From an uncultured Clostridia bacterium (lineage in GTDB: Bacteria; Bacillota; Clostridia; TANB77; CAG-508): a stretch of DNA of 64,000 nt. Of this stretch, positions 38,637 through 51,700 are shown piece by piece (position 1 is the first letter of the stretch; each line of letters opens with the position of its first letter). The notes under the pieces are model-generated. The model was not told where the DNA came from and did no database searches. It saw only the letters and a list, made by a program, of their open reading frames with translations. Location: NCBI GenBank assembly GCA_934153805.1, contig CAKPFO010000002.1, forward strand, positions 1-64,000, given 5' to 3'. Both the position numbers and the translations under genes were made by a program.

Positions 38637-39542
38637 TTATTTTATATTCAAATTTCTATATTTTATAAATGTTACTACGGCAACAGACATTACAAATATA
38701 ATTGCTATTATCATTCCAAAGGCTTCCCCTCCTGTTTGTGGTAATCTTCCTGTGCTTTGGGTATTTTCTTTTTTTCCGTTATTGTTTGTATTTGATGTAG
38801 TATTTGTTCCATTTACTTTATTTGCTCCTGGTACTGTGTTTGTATTTGGTGTTGTATTTGTTCCTGGTACTGTGTTTGTATCTGGCATTGTATTTGTTCC
38901 TGGCACTGTGTTTGTATCTGGTGTTGTATTTGTTCCCGGTACTGTATTTGTATCTGGTGTTGTATTTGTTCCCGGTACTGTGTTTGTATCTGGTGTTGTA
39001 TTTGTTCCTGGTATTGTGTTTGTATCTGGTACTGTACCTCCACCTGTACTTGCATTTTCAATGGTAAGGTCTATTGATAATTCATTTGTCCCATTCATTT
39101 CTATTGCATTATATGCATCTGAACAATCTATATCTCTAATTTTAAAATTAGATTTATTACTGCTTGGTATTGCTTTTAATTTAAATCTTACTTGTAAAAC
39201 ATCTCCTGAAGGCATATCTGTTAATCTATCTACTATAAACTTTTTAGTAGTTACATCGTACATTGGGTTTCCCCAAGAATTTAAATTATCTATAGCTATA
39301 TATTCAAATATATTTTCATCATATACTAATTGCCCTGCAGCTATATTAATTCCTGTGCTACCATTAATTGATGTTAGACTTAATTTAACAGTTACTGTGT
39401 CTCCTATATTATATTTTGTAGTAGAATCTACTTGTTCTAATTTCATTGTTCCTGTTGGATCTACTGCATTACTAATATTTGTTACTGTTAATATTAATAA
39501 CATTAATACGCTAACCATTACTATTTTAAATACATTTCTCAT
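38637..39542 (-). CDS. Sortase-anchored single-cohesin protein with Pro/Thr/Asn linker
   Basis: This is a 301-aa protein with a signal peptide (about 1-26) and a cohesin-like domain (about 27-165), which has IGDTVTVKL near the start and LVYDENIFEY further on. A long linker is made of a repeated 12-residue unit (TVPGTNTTPDTN). It ends in the sorting signal LPQTG, a hydrophobic stretch and a short basic tail. The start was moved 13 codons inside the open frame (from 39581) because the ATG at 39542 is preceded by a perfect AGGAGG 8 bases away. The earlier ATG would lie at the -10 box. It lies directly after the 4998-aa giant in transcription order but has its own promoter. It probably anchors a dockerin protein; by position the 4998-aa giant is the first candidate. 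Confidence 0.87.
   Translation of the reverse strand: MRNVFKIVMVSVLMLLILTVTNISNAVDPTGTMKLEQVDSTTKYNIGDTVTVKLSLTSINGSTGINIAAGQLVYDENIFEYIAIDNLNSWGNPMYDVTTKKFIVDRLTDMPSGDVLQVRFKLKAIPSSNKSNFKIRDIDCSDAYNAIEMNGTNELSIDLTIENASTGGGTVPDTNTIPGTNTTPDTNTVPGTNTTPDTNTVPGTNTTPDTNTVPGTNTMPDTNTVPGTNTTPNTNTVPGANKVNGTNTTSNTNNNGKKENTQSTGRLPQTGGEAFGMIIAIIFVMSVAVVTFIKYRNLNIK
38830..39033 (-). repeat. 36-bp tandem repeat in the cohesin anchor linker
   Basis: Units start at 38830, 38866, 38902, 38938, 38974 and 39010, an exact 36-bp period with five full units and a part unit. Each codes for 12 residues rich in Pro, Thr and Asn. Copy number could change by slippage or recombination and so set the distance of the cohesin from the wall. 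Confidence 0.9.
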
Positions 39543-39572
39543 TTGTTTTCCTCCTCGCATAAATCTATATAA

Positions 39573-39601
39573 ATTATACATGTTTATTTATAATTATGCA
39601 A
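39573..39601 (-). promoter_or_regulatory. Sigma-A promoter of the second cohesin anchor gene
   Basis: Minus strand -35 TTGCAT, 17-base spacer, -10 TATAAT, ending 30 bases before the chosen ATG. No CCGTA motif was found above it, unlike the promoters of the dockerin giants. Confidence 0.65.
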
Positions 39602-39676
39602 GTGAAATTTTTAACATTTTTGTCACTTTTTGTGTTTTTTATTATATGGATACAATTATATTAAAACATTTAATTT

Positions 39677-39713
39677 AAAAGGCTACCGAAAATTAATTTT
39701 TTCGATAACCTTT
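39677..39713 (-). terminator. Terminator after the 4998-aa giant
   Basis: A stem of about 15 bp with G-U pairs (AAAGGTTATCGAAAA and TTTTCGGTAGCCTTT in minus-strand RNA), followed by T-rich sequence. It begins about 13 bases past the stop at 39727. Confidence 0.8.
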
Positions 39714-39726
39714 CATCTTTTATTGT

Positions 39727-42700
39727 CTAGTTTATGGTGCTGCTAACATAAATTTGTTTTGCTTTATTTACATCCAATGTCTTTATTTCACCGTCATCAT
39801 TTATATCTGCTGCCAAATAATATGCTCCTGTTAAGATATTAGTACCTATTCTATGTTGTTTAATTTTATTTATATCTAATGTCTTTACTTGTCCATTTCC
39901 TGTTATGTCACCTATTACTGATATTTCTTTTTCTATTTGCTCTGTTCCCTTTGTTGCTACAATCTTCATACCAGTTCCAACAAGGCTTGTATTACTTACT
40001 GCATTTCCATTTTTGTCGTATACAACCATTGTTCCGTTAGATTCCATATTTGCTAAGAAGTCTGCAACCGTTGTATTACTATTAACTCTTTCTACATAGT
40101 CATCTGAAACTCTATATGTATCAGATTTTAGGTATAATGGTGTGCTTATGTCTCCAGAGCTACTTGCTGCTGCATATAGTAAGCATAATTCCAACGATGT
40201 TGACGATGTTGTTTGTTTTACTAGATTACTTCCAGCAATTACAGTTGCATCTTTAACATATTTATCTCCATAAATAGTTGCTACATCAACTTTTACTTCT
40301 TGTGTATCTTTTATGCTATTTTTTCCACTTGGAACTTGTTCTTCTTGTATTGAAATTACAAAGTCTGTTACATTTGGAATATCTAATCCTCTTAAAACTA
40401 TCTGCCCATTAGCATCTATATTCTTACTAATTGCATATCCATTTATTGTAACTTTATATTTAGCATTTGTATCAGTAATCATATTTCCTGTATCATTGTC
40501 CATTACATTAATCTTCAAAGAATATTTATTCTTTTCTTTCTTACTTTCAAAAGTAATTCTTACTGTATCTGTAGCTGGATCATAGACTGCTCCTACTCCA
40601 TACGCATTTGTTATTGTTATAGTTCCACTATTAGTGTCTCTACTTAATTCTACATATGTAGTATTATTGTTTATTTCATAACCACTTCCTGCTAGAGTAT
40701 TGCTTATATCTATTCTTATATCTCCTGCACCATTTACTGGTGTTATTGTTGGTATATATCCAGTAGCATCTGTACTTTGATCTGTTATTGCTAATGCTGA
40801 TGCTCCTATAGTTTGTGTTATGTTTATATCAAACATTGCATTTTCTATTGGTATAGATGTATCATCTCTATCAACATTGATTAGTTCTATTCTATATGGA
40901 GGTACTCCTATATCTTTTTGTTTGTCTGTAATTTTTATTTTTGCATATTTTTCTTTTTGTTCCATTACTTGTAGTCCTGTACTTTCCATTATATTTTTTA
41001 TATTTCCAGTTGATGTATCTGATTGTACATATATTGTTCTTACTGTGCTATCTAATTCATATCCACTTGGTGCTTTTGTTTCCTCTAAAGTATACGCAAT
41101 AGGCGAACTACTAAATACCTTATCTAATGCAAAGTATACAATACCATTGTTATCAGATTCTTTAAGCATTTCTTCTCCTGTTGCTGTATTTGTTAGTTTG
41201 TATTCTGCACCTTGTATTTTTATTTTTTCATTGTTTTCATCAACTTTTTCAAATGCAAGTCCTATTTTTTCTAATCTATTTTCTATAGTTATATCAATAG
41301 ATTTGGTATTATTATCAATATTCCATAATGAGTCATCATTGTTACTTACAACCTTTTGTAGTGAATCATTTAATTTTGTTACTTCATATGTGTACTTACC
41401 ATTATTAGCACTTATTTCATATCCACTTGGTGTTAGTGCTTCTATTACATCAATTTTTATCGTTCCACTACCAACCAAATTATTTATTACTATTTTTCCA
41501 TTTGTGTCTGTTTTACCTGTTTTATATATTGCATTTCCTACTTCAGGTACAACTTTTACTTGGAATAATACATCTTTTAATTTTATATTATGGTCGTTTT
41601 CATCAACTTTTGTTATTGTAATTGAATATGGTTTTACATACTCTTCTAATTTGTTTGTAACTTTAATATGCATACTATTTTCTGTTGAGTCTATTATTTC
41701 TGCATTTTTTTCTCCACTTGTCATGACAATAGTTTGGATTTTTCCTTGTTCATTAATGTATGCATCTATAATTATAGGATCGATTGCTTGATATTCATAT
41801 ATTTTAGTTTCTTCAAGCATTAACAATACACTCTTATCGGCATATTTATTATCTAGTTTTAATTCTATTCTACCTGCATCGTCTGTTTTAAATTTTCCTA
41901 ATTCTTCAACATTTGCTGTTCCTTTTTCTTGAATTTTGACTGTAAATTCCATTCCTAAAATAGCATTACCACTTTCATCTACTTTGTCCACATTTAGATA
42001 AAGTACAGGATCGTTAGTTATCGTTATTTCAATTTCTTTTGTGTATTTATTATAAGTTACCTTTACACCATTAGAATCTACATTTTCTACTTTTAAAAGA
42101 ATATCATCTGGATCTGTTTTATCTAAAGTTACATCAAATGCAACTTCAATTGGTGAATTTAGCTTATCTTCTTTATATCCACTTGGTACAGCAGTTTCTG
42201 TTATACTTAGTTTGACATTTCCTTCATATTTTAACTTTTTAAAGTCTATTACACCACTATCAACTATATGTGTTCCTACTACATCATCTTGTGTTGTTAA
42301 ATTTGTTAACGATTCTACGTTATTTGAATTATTTTCAATGTTTATATCAAATATTGCTCCGTTAACTCTTAAGCCTGTATTAGAATCTTCTTTTGCAACT
42401 TTAATTGTATAGAAATCATTATTTCCATATCCTATAATTGCATTCATTGTTAATCCTGTATATCCTGTTCCTGTTAATAGTCTTGATGATATTCCATTTA
42501 GGCTAGTAATATTACCCTTACTATCAAATTCTACAACTAAACGAACTTTTCCTATTTGGTTGAATCCTGTTGCAGAAGTTGGTGTTGTTATTGTATATAT
42601 TACTTTCTTGCCCGCAAAGTCATAGGTTTTTCCTAAATCTATTGTTGTAATTCCATCTATACTTGTATATTCATTTCCACCATTATAGCTGATTTCATTA

Positions 42701-45700
42701 GTAGTTGATGCTAATATTGTATCTTCATCATCTGTTTTTTCTCCATATTGAGCTTTTACAATATGTGTAGCATTAAGTGCTGGATCAAATGTTTCTGCAT
42801 CTACATCTATTATATTAAGTGTCAAATTATTATCATTGTATAAATATACAGTTACTATACCAGTTTCGCTATCTATTTCATATTCTAAATTATCTGTACT
42901 ATCATTAAATGTTATTTGATATACGTCTGTTCTCTTGTTTATTGATATATAACCAGAGTTTACTGTATTTCTAGATATGCCAGTTGGTACATTCGTTTGA
43001 TTAAAGTAGAATTTTATTGTACCACTTGCATCAACATTCTCTATTGTTGCAATACCATCTATGTTTGTATTAACTGTCGCATTTTTTATTATTCCGCTTA
43101 CATCTTCTACTGACATTGTAATTTCAGAGTCTTTTATTGGTTCTTTAGTATTATTTTGTAAGTTTACAATTTTAAATGTCACTCTATCGTCATTTACAAT
43201 ATTTAGTTTTATATGTACAACTTCCTTTGTAGCTTCCATTTTTAATAAATCACTTGTTGCAACTTCTACATTAACATTACTTGGAACTTTTACTGGAGTA
43301 TATGATATAACTCTTCCACTATTGTCAAAGTATACTCTTATTACTGTATCTTCTACTTTTCTGTATCCGGCTGGTGCTTGAACTTCTGATATTGTATATT
43401 CCATTACTTTATTTATTGGTAAATTTCCAAAGTATTGAACAATTTCTCCAGCATCATTTGTAGCTTTTGTAATTCCATTTACATCTGATGTAGATATATC
43501 TTTAGAAGATATTGTATATTCAACACCTTTTATTATGTTGCCATTTACATCTTTCTTCTCAATTCCTATTCCCATCTCAGATTCTACTTTAGTGTTTAAT
43601 TCTATACCTCTTAATTTAGTATTAGTATATAATTTTTCACTATATTGCTCAGTTAAAGTTACATCTGATGTATTTATTACATATGTTCCAGTTTCAACAA
43701 TAGTACCATATGCTCCATATTCTACTATAACACTAAATGAAGACATTGCTTTATATCCGCCTTTTGTTTCAATTTGAGTTACAGTGTATGTTACATGAGT
43801 ATTTTCATATGCTTCATATACAGGTATTGTAACACTTCCATTATCATCTGTCTTGTATGGTAATGTTGTTTCTACTCCTGACTTTTCATCTTTTATTTTA
43901 AACTGTAATCCTTCTACTCCACTGTTATATTGTTTGTCTATAGCATTTATTTTTACCATTAATATTGGTTTACTATGTATTTCCAAATTAATATTTGCTA
44001 TAGTTTTTGAAGCTGTTTGGTTTGTTGTTCCTATGGTTAATATGTCTGTGTTTGTAGATGTTACATTTCCTATTGTTCCATCTGCTTTGTATTCTACTTT
44101 AAATTTAACATCATTTATCTTTTGGTATCCTATTTGAGCTGTTGTTTGATGTATTGTATATTCTATTTCTTCTCCTGGATAGTACTTACCTAGTTTTTCT
44201 ATTGCACTAGTAGTTCCTTTTATTGCATTAATTGTTATCTTTTCGCCTTTAGAAGATGTTATTTCGTAAGTTCCTGTTATTCGCTCTGTTCCGATATAGC
44301 TATCACTGTTTACTATTCCTACACTTGATTTTGCTCCACTTCCTAGCTCTATGTCTAACTTTCTTGTTCCTATTCCACCTAAAGTTATATTTTCTGTCAA
44401 GCTTGATGTATATCCTGATATATAACCATTAGCATCATACATAACTGTAACAGTAAATGGGTCTAATGCTTCTATTGCATTATATCCTGATAGGCTATTT
44501 TCTGAAATATTGTATACTACTGGTGTAGCCACATTTATTCTTCCCGCATCAGTTACACTAATCTTACCATTACCATCTGTTGATTGGTTTACATTATTTC
44601 TCATAGCTGTAGATGTAATTTGCATACGTCTGCCTGTTATTGGAGCATTTGTTGCTGTATTTCTTCTTGTTACTTCCATTTGTATAACAGGTATATATTT
44701 TACTTTTATTTCTATAGCTAAGCCTGTTTTATATTCAACTTCTACTTGGCTATTTGAAGAACTTATTCCTGATGCATTTATATTTCCGTTAGAGTCAAAA
44801 GGTATTCTTATTAATGAACTTATATTTCTAGAATCTTTATCATATCCAGTTAAATTATTTTGTACATCGATATCATAAATAAGTGTATTTCCAGCATATG
44901 TCGTTCCTAATGGAGAATATGCTACACCAGTTGAATCTGTTGTTAGGGTTAATTGTGTATTACTATATGTTGTTTCTTTTATTCTAACTGCTACTCCAGT
45001 TAATGGAATACTACTATCATAAGCATCTTCTGCTTTTAAATAAATTTCAAAAATCTGTTTATTTTTTATTTCTAGCTCTACTTGATATGCATTCCAAGAT
45101 TTTACTGAAACAACACTGCTGTCAGCATAACTAGAACCAGTTAGTGTATATGGTGCACTATCAATTATTCCATTTGAATCATAATGTACAACAAGTACAA
45201 TATTTTTGTTTAATTTATATCCTCTATCCACACTTGTTTGTGTTAAAGTATATCTTATTGTTTGACTCTTAGGAACCGATTCTAATGTTGCAGTTGCCTC
45301 ACCATCTGTAGTTACTAATTGCATTGTAGATATATTATTTGCTGAAAGTTCATGTGTACTTTGCAATTTATCTTCACTGTTTCCATCTGATATATTTCTT
45401 AATTTTATAGTTGTTAATGGGTTATTCTTTACAGTTATTTTTATTGTATAACTTCCTGTAGAATCTATAGTGTAAGCAACATTTTCAGTTGCAACACCAC
45501 TTCCTCCTAAAGTAGTTATTGCTGTTATTTTACCATTTACATCTATATTTAGTCTTATTTTTATTTGTCCTATTGTCAAGTAATTTCCTTGTACATTAGA
45601 TTGAGAAATTGTTAATATTGGATTAGATTTTGTTAGTTTTCCAAAATTTAGTACTCCTATTCCATCTGTTGAATCTGTTGTCATTGATGCACTTTGTCCA

Positions 45701-48700
45701 GAAGTTAAATATGCATTAAAGTCTGCTTGAATTTTTTGAGAATTATTTAATATATTATAATTTTCAATTATAACTTTAAATTCCTCTACTTCTTCATATT
45801 TTACTTTTATATCTAAATCAAATTTAGCTTCTTTATCTGATGTACTATTTATGTCAATATAATCATATCCTGCTGTAACAGTTTGACTTCCTGGTACTAT
45901 TTGTCCATCTGTATCATATGTTACTTTTATTTTTCCAATTACATTATTTTTATTAATTTCCTTATATCCTAAAGGTGCTCCTTTTTCAACAATTTGATAT
46001 TCTATTGCCTTTCCAGCTTCTGGTTTACCTATTGCAGCATGTACTGTTCCAATTGTTTGAGTTATTACAGTATCTTTATTTGTAGTATTTGTTACTTGGC
46101 TTATTTCATACCTAGCTCCAATTAATCTTGTTCCACTGTCTTTATCTACTGCATCCACTCCTATTGTAAATAATGGACGTACTTTTATTTTTATTTCTAA
46201 GTCTGGTGTATCTGTTGTTGGTATAGTTATGTTTATATATTTTTTAACATCTTCAGACATATTTACAGATACAATTTTACCATTTGAATCATAATGAACT
46301 GTAAATTGTGCATCTGCAACTTTATCATATTCTCTATTCATTGTGCTGTTAGATATTTTATATGTTACATCAAGGTCATTATAATATGGTCCTACATATA
46401 ATGTTGCTTCTCCATTTGTTCCAGTAGTTTTTGTATCAGAATATATTGTTGTTTTTCCAACTTCTTCTATTTTAAATGTTGCTCCATCAATTAATACTGT
46501 ATCAGACTCTGAATTGTGCGCAATTATTTTCATTTCTGTCTTTTTCTTGTTGGCATCTTTAAGTGTAAGAGTTCCTGTTCCTATGGTATTTGCTGTATCT
46601 ATCTCAACATATCCATTTGTAGCAATAATTCTAGCATCTGTTATTAATCCCTCATCATCATATGTTACAGAAATTTGAATTGGCTTATCATTAATCATAT
46701 ATGTACTATCTACATTAGTTTGCTCAATATTAAACAATACTGTTTTTTCTTTATAGTTCTTATATGAACCTAAGTCAATTTCTCCATCTCCGTCTGCTAC
46801 TGCTAACAAGCCCTTACTTGCACCGTCAATACTTACATTGTAAACTGCTGTTCCTATTTTTTGTGTATCATCTGCTTCATCTGTAACTTCTACTTGTACT
46901 AAATTTCTTAGTGCCGATGTTGTATACATTTTTATTTCCATATTAGATTTATCTGATGTATCTCTTACTGTTGTTATTAAATCATACACATCTGGTATTG
47001 TAGCTGGAGTACATGATGCTATATCTCCATTATCATCAAATTCTACTGTTAAACTAACTGCTGAAACATCATTATAGTTTATAGGAGATTGCTCTTGTTT
47101 TATTGCATATGTAATTGTTTCTCCTTTGTATACTTCTCCTGAAAAGTTTATAACGCTTCCTGTAGAATTTGTTCCTGTTGTAGTATCATTTCTTTCATTT
47201 TTACTATTTAGAACTTCAAATTTATATCCGGATAAATCTAAACCTGATAACGTAGTATCTTCTACTTTTATTTTTATTCTAAATATTTCTGCTACTATTG
47301 TAAGATTCATATAATCATTTCCAGCATTTGCACTAGAATTTGACTCTTCTATATATTTTCCTTCTATATCTGCTGTTTTTACTTTTGCATATCTATCAAA
47401 CTCAATTTTTGCTGTTCCTCTTAATGTAAATTCATCTCCTGTTTCCTCATAAATTGCAAATGTTAAATTCTTAGATGTAGTATCTGTTTTTATTCCTATT
47501 GTATATCCTGTTGAAGTTACTTTAGACATTCTCGTCTCTACTATAGTTTCTACTCCACTACCATCATCTTCTTTTACAACTGCTTTAAATGATTTTCCAG
47601 TTAATATATTTCCATCTGAATCTTTTCTATTTATGTTTATATTAAATTTAGGTTCTAGCTCATTTACTATTTTTAATTGTAATTGTTCGCTTCCTACTGG
47701 ATTTCCAACAATTGTTACAACATTTATAGTATTTCCTTTAGCATTAATTAATGTTTGTGGATTAATTATTTGTGGTAATGATACCATTTTTCCTTCTTCG
47801 TCATATACTACTTTTAGTATAATATCATCATTCTTTTTATAAGAATTTGACGATTGTATCTCTTGTATTTGGAATATCATCGTTCTTAGAGCATGTGCAT
47901 TATCAAATAGAATGCTTGTATTTCCATTTGTGTCTGTTACTGCTGAATATTTAATTTCATTTGTAACAAGAGTATTTTTTACATAATCATCTTCATCCCA
48001 TACTGTTACTTTGTATTTTGTTCCTTCTAGTTTTACATTTTCATCATCAACATCTTCATTTACAATGTCAATATATGGCTTATCTTCAATCAATTTATTA
48101 ACCATTGTTAAATCTATAGAACTTTTTTCAACATCTGTTGAAGATACATTATTTTGTTTTGTAATTAATAAAACTTTATCTCCTGCACCTGAAACTAAAC
48201 TTGCATCTTTTACTTTTCCAGATTTATCAAATAATACTCTTACTTTTAAATCCTTTTGTGCTATATAGTTATCTGGCACATAATATTCATCTAATTTTAT
48301 TTCTATTGCTTTACTATAATAATTATATGTTGGTGTTTCTGGTAAATCTATTTTTATTTTCACATTACCATTATTATCTGTAAGAGCTGAACCACCTGTA
48401 AATACTTGTGTCATTGCTCCTGTTGTTGCATTATCTATTATTGATGTTGTTTCTTTTACTCTTACGCCTTTTAAACCTGCTCCTGCTTCATCTTGTTTTG
48501 TTAAATTTATTGCAAAATTATATTTCATATCATTGTATATTGTATATTCAATGTCTGTATTGCTAGCTCCATCACAAATAGCATTTGATGGTGTACTTAC
48601 TTCTGTAAATTCTATAATGTTACCTTCATCATCTAATTTTGCTTTAAATTGTATTTGATTTGCAGAATTATCTATATAATTTTTGCTTCCATTTGTTGCC

Positions 48701-51700
48701 CCTGATGTTTGGAATAATGTAAATAATAACTCTCTATTTGTATATGTGTCTTGCATTGTTATTGTTACTTTTCCATTAGTTACATTTGTAGATTTAGTTT
48801 CTACTATTTTATTTGAATTTGTTACATCTGTAATTGTAAGTGATATTGGACCATCTAGATTTTCATCTGTATCTGAGTCTTTTAAGTTTACAGTTACACT
48901 TAATGGATTATGTAACTCTTTATTTAATAAACCTACATATAATGTGTTTCCACCTATGCTGTTATATTTTCCAATGTCATAAGTGTTATATTCATAACCT
49001 ATTCTTTGGTCTTCAACATACCAAAACCATCTATAATAGTATGAATAATACCTTTTTATAGTTTGTATACCTGTTGCTACTCCATCTGCACTAATTCCTC
49101 CTACTGCAATTTCATCCATGTCTAGCCCTGCTCCTATAGTTCCAGTTGCTACATTTCCATCAGCATCAAATTCTACTATCACTTTAGCATCGTTTGAATT
49201 TCTTTTGTAATTTAATTCTGCTACATTCTCTTTTATAGTAAACTCTACTGTTTTATTTTTATAATCTTTATATAATGCTACTTTATGTGTTCCATCTGTG
49301 TCATTTGGAGAATCTATTAATGTTGCTTTTGCAGTTTCATATATCTCTGTATCTGCCACTCCACCATTAACCAATCTTGCTTCTATATCTATATCTAATG
49401 CACTTATAAGTTTAAATCCATTTGATATAGATGTTCCATCTATATTAAAGAATCTTAAAAATCTTTCTGCACCAGTATATGTTGTATTTATAGTCTTGTT
49501 TTCATAAGTTGAACTACAGTTACAAATATCAGTATGATAATGCCAATATTCATTTTTATAATAGTTATATGAGTAATCCCAACTTCCATATCTTCTATTA
49601 TATATATTAAAGCTTACTGTTGGTTCTGCAGGTGCTGGGGTATCCCCACCAGTACTTCCTCCGCCTGTACTTCCTCCACCTGTGCTTCCTCCACTCGTGC
49701 TTCCACCAGGTACTACAATTGGTGTAGGGTCTTCTGCTGTAATTTTAACTTTTACTATTGTTCTTTTATTTCCACTTGCATCTGTCGTTACTTCTATATT
49801 TATCTCTATATTTTTAGTAGATGTTGTTTCTGGATCATATATAATATTGCCAGATGCATCTAATGTTAATGTTAATATCTTTGTATCACTGTCTAAATTA
49901 CATCCTATAGCTGCTTCCTTTTCTGTTAATATTACAGTTGTTTTGTCTTTCTTTAATATTAAATCTGTAATTTCTGTTCTTGAATCAATTACAGTGTTTA
50001 ATGAACTTATACTTTGTTCAGCATATGGTCTTATTTCTATATCATATTTAGAACCTGATACTACATTTCCATCTTTATCTACTTTTGTTATATCAATATC
50101 ATATACGCTTCCTGCAGATGCTGATATATTAGTATCTATATAGTTTGTTACCTTTAATTCTACTGTAACTTCATTATTTGTTGTATCATAATTTACTAAT
50201 TTTTGCTCTAATATCTCATTTCCTTGTAAATATGATTCTCCCAAATATCTTACTATTCCTGATGTTTTATCAAATCTTATTTCCATTTTTATTGGATTAC
50301 TTGGTAATTCATATGGTGAAACAGTTGCCTTTTCTGTAATTGTATATTCATAGCTTTTTCCTTCAGTCGCACTAAATGGTGCTTTTACTGCAACATATCC
50401 ATTAGTGTCTGTTACGACTGTTTGTTTATAATTAGTGCTAGGCTCTGTTATTTCAAATTCAACACCAGCTAAGTTTAGAGTTCCATCTTTATTAGTTGCA
50501 GCCATTTTAAATATAACATTTGTATATTCTATTGATTGAAGTACATCTTTTACTTGTACATCTCCGGTTGAATCTACATTAACATTTAATGTATCTATAT
50601 TATTTAAATATGTTTTTACTAAATCTCCATCTGTATTTCTTGTTAATTTTACAGTTTTTACTGTTGAATCTATCTTATATCCATTTATTGAATCTGTTTG
50701 TTGAATTTCTACTTCTATTGTATCATCATTTGGTAAAGTAATTTCTATTTTTCCATTAGAATCTGTTTTATAAGTATCTATAGATACCATAGATCCTACT
50801 ATCTTTACTTTATATTGTACATTTGCTAATCCAGTATTATCTAATGAGCTTATAGTGTTTAAAACTAATTTATTTGCTCCCGCAAATGTAGAAGGTTTTA
50901 TTTTTATATCTACATTTGCAGTGTATTTATAATAATCAGCATCATTATCTTCTGTTTTGTAAATATTTATCTTATCATCTGAAGATGTTTCATTTGCTTC
51001 AATTATTTTTTTATTTCTGTCATAGCTTATAGAAAAGATTATATTTGAAGTAATGATATTTGCATCATCTGGGACAATTTTATATAAAACATCACCTTCT
51101 GCATCTGTTGTTACTCCTGTAATCTCAAGAAGTCCATTGCTATCAGTCTTTCCTCCTCCTATAACTTGTCCTGTATATAAATTATATACTTTTAATCCTA
51201 TATTATCTACTTTTGTTAGACTGCTATTGCTTAACATTGTTCTTATTTTTATTGCATTTGTAGATTGTTTTTCTTCATTAGTTAAAGTTGCATATAAAGT
51301 TTTTGTAGCTAAATCAAATTTACTAAATACTCCTGACATTGATGCCATATTATATGTTATAGTTTCATCATCTTTTCTTTCTATAGTAATATATCTATCT
51401 AATTTTTCTACAGCATATCCAGCAGGTGCATTTATGTGTTTAAATGTTAACTTTAATAATCCTTTTCCATATAATCCATCAATTTTTAAGTTTCCAGATG
51501 CATCTGTTTTTGCACTTGCAGTTGTATATTGTAAACCTTTTCCATCATCAACTTCTATTTGGTATTCACTATCTTGTAAATCTGCCTTTGTTGCTATATC
51601 TTTTACATTTACGCTAACACTAAAGCTTGTATTGTCTATTCTCGCGTTTTTTACTGTTATTTCAGGTTTTGAAGTATCTGGAATAGTCACATTGCTATTA

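Noticed and set aside
38752..39678. 308-codon plus-strand frame over the second cohesin anchor
   Set aside because: The 36-bp period is a multiple of three, so the repeat is free of stops in several frames; the minus frame has the signal peptide, cohesin and sorting signal.
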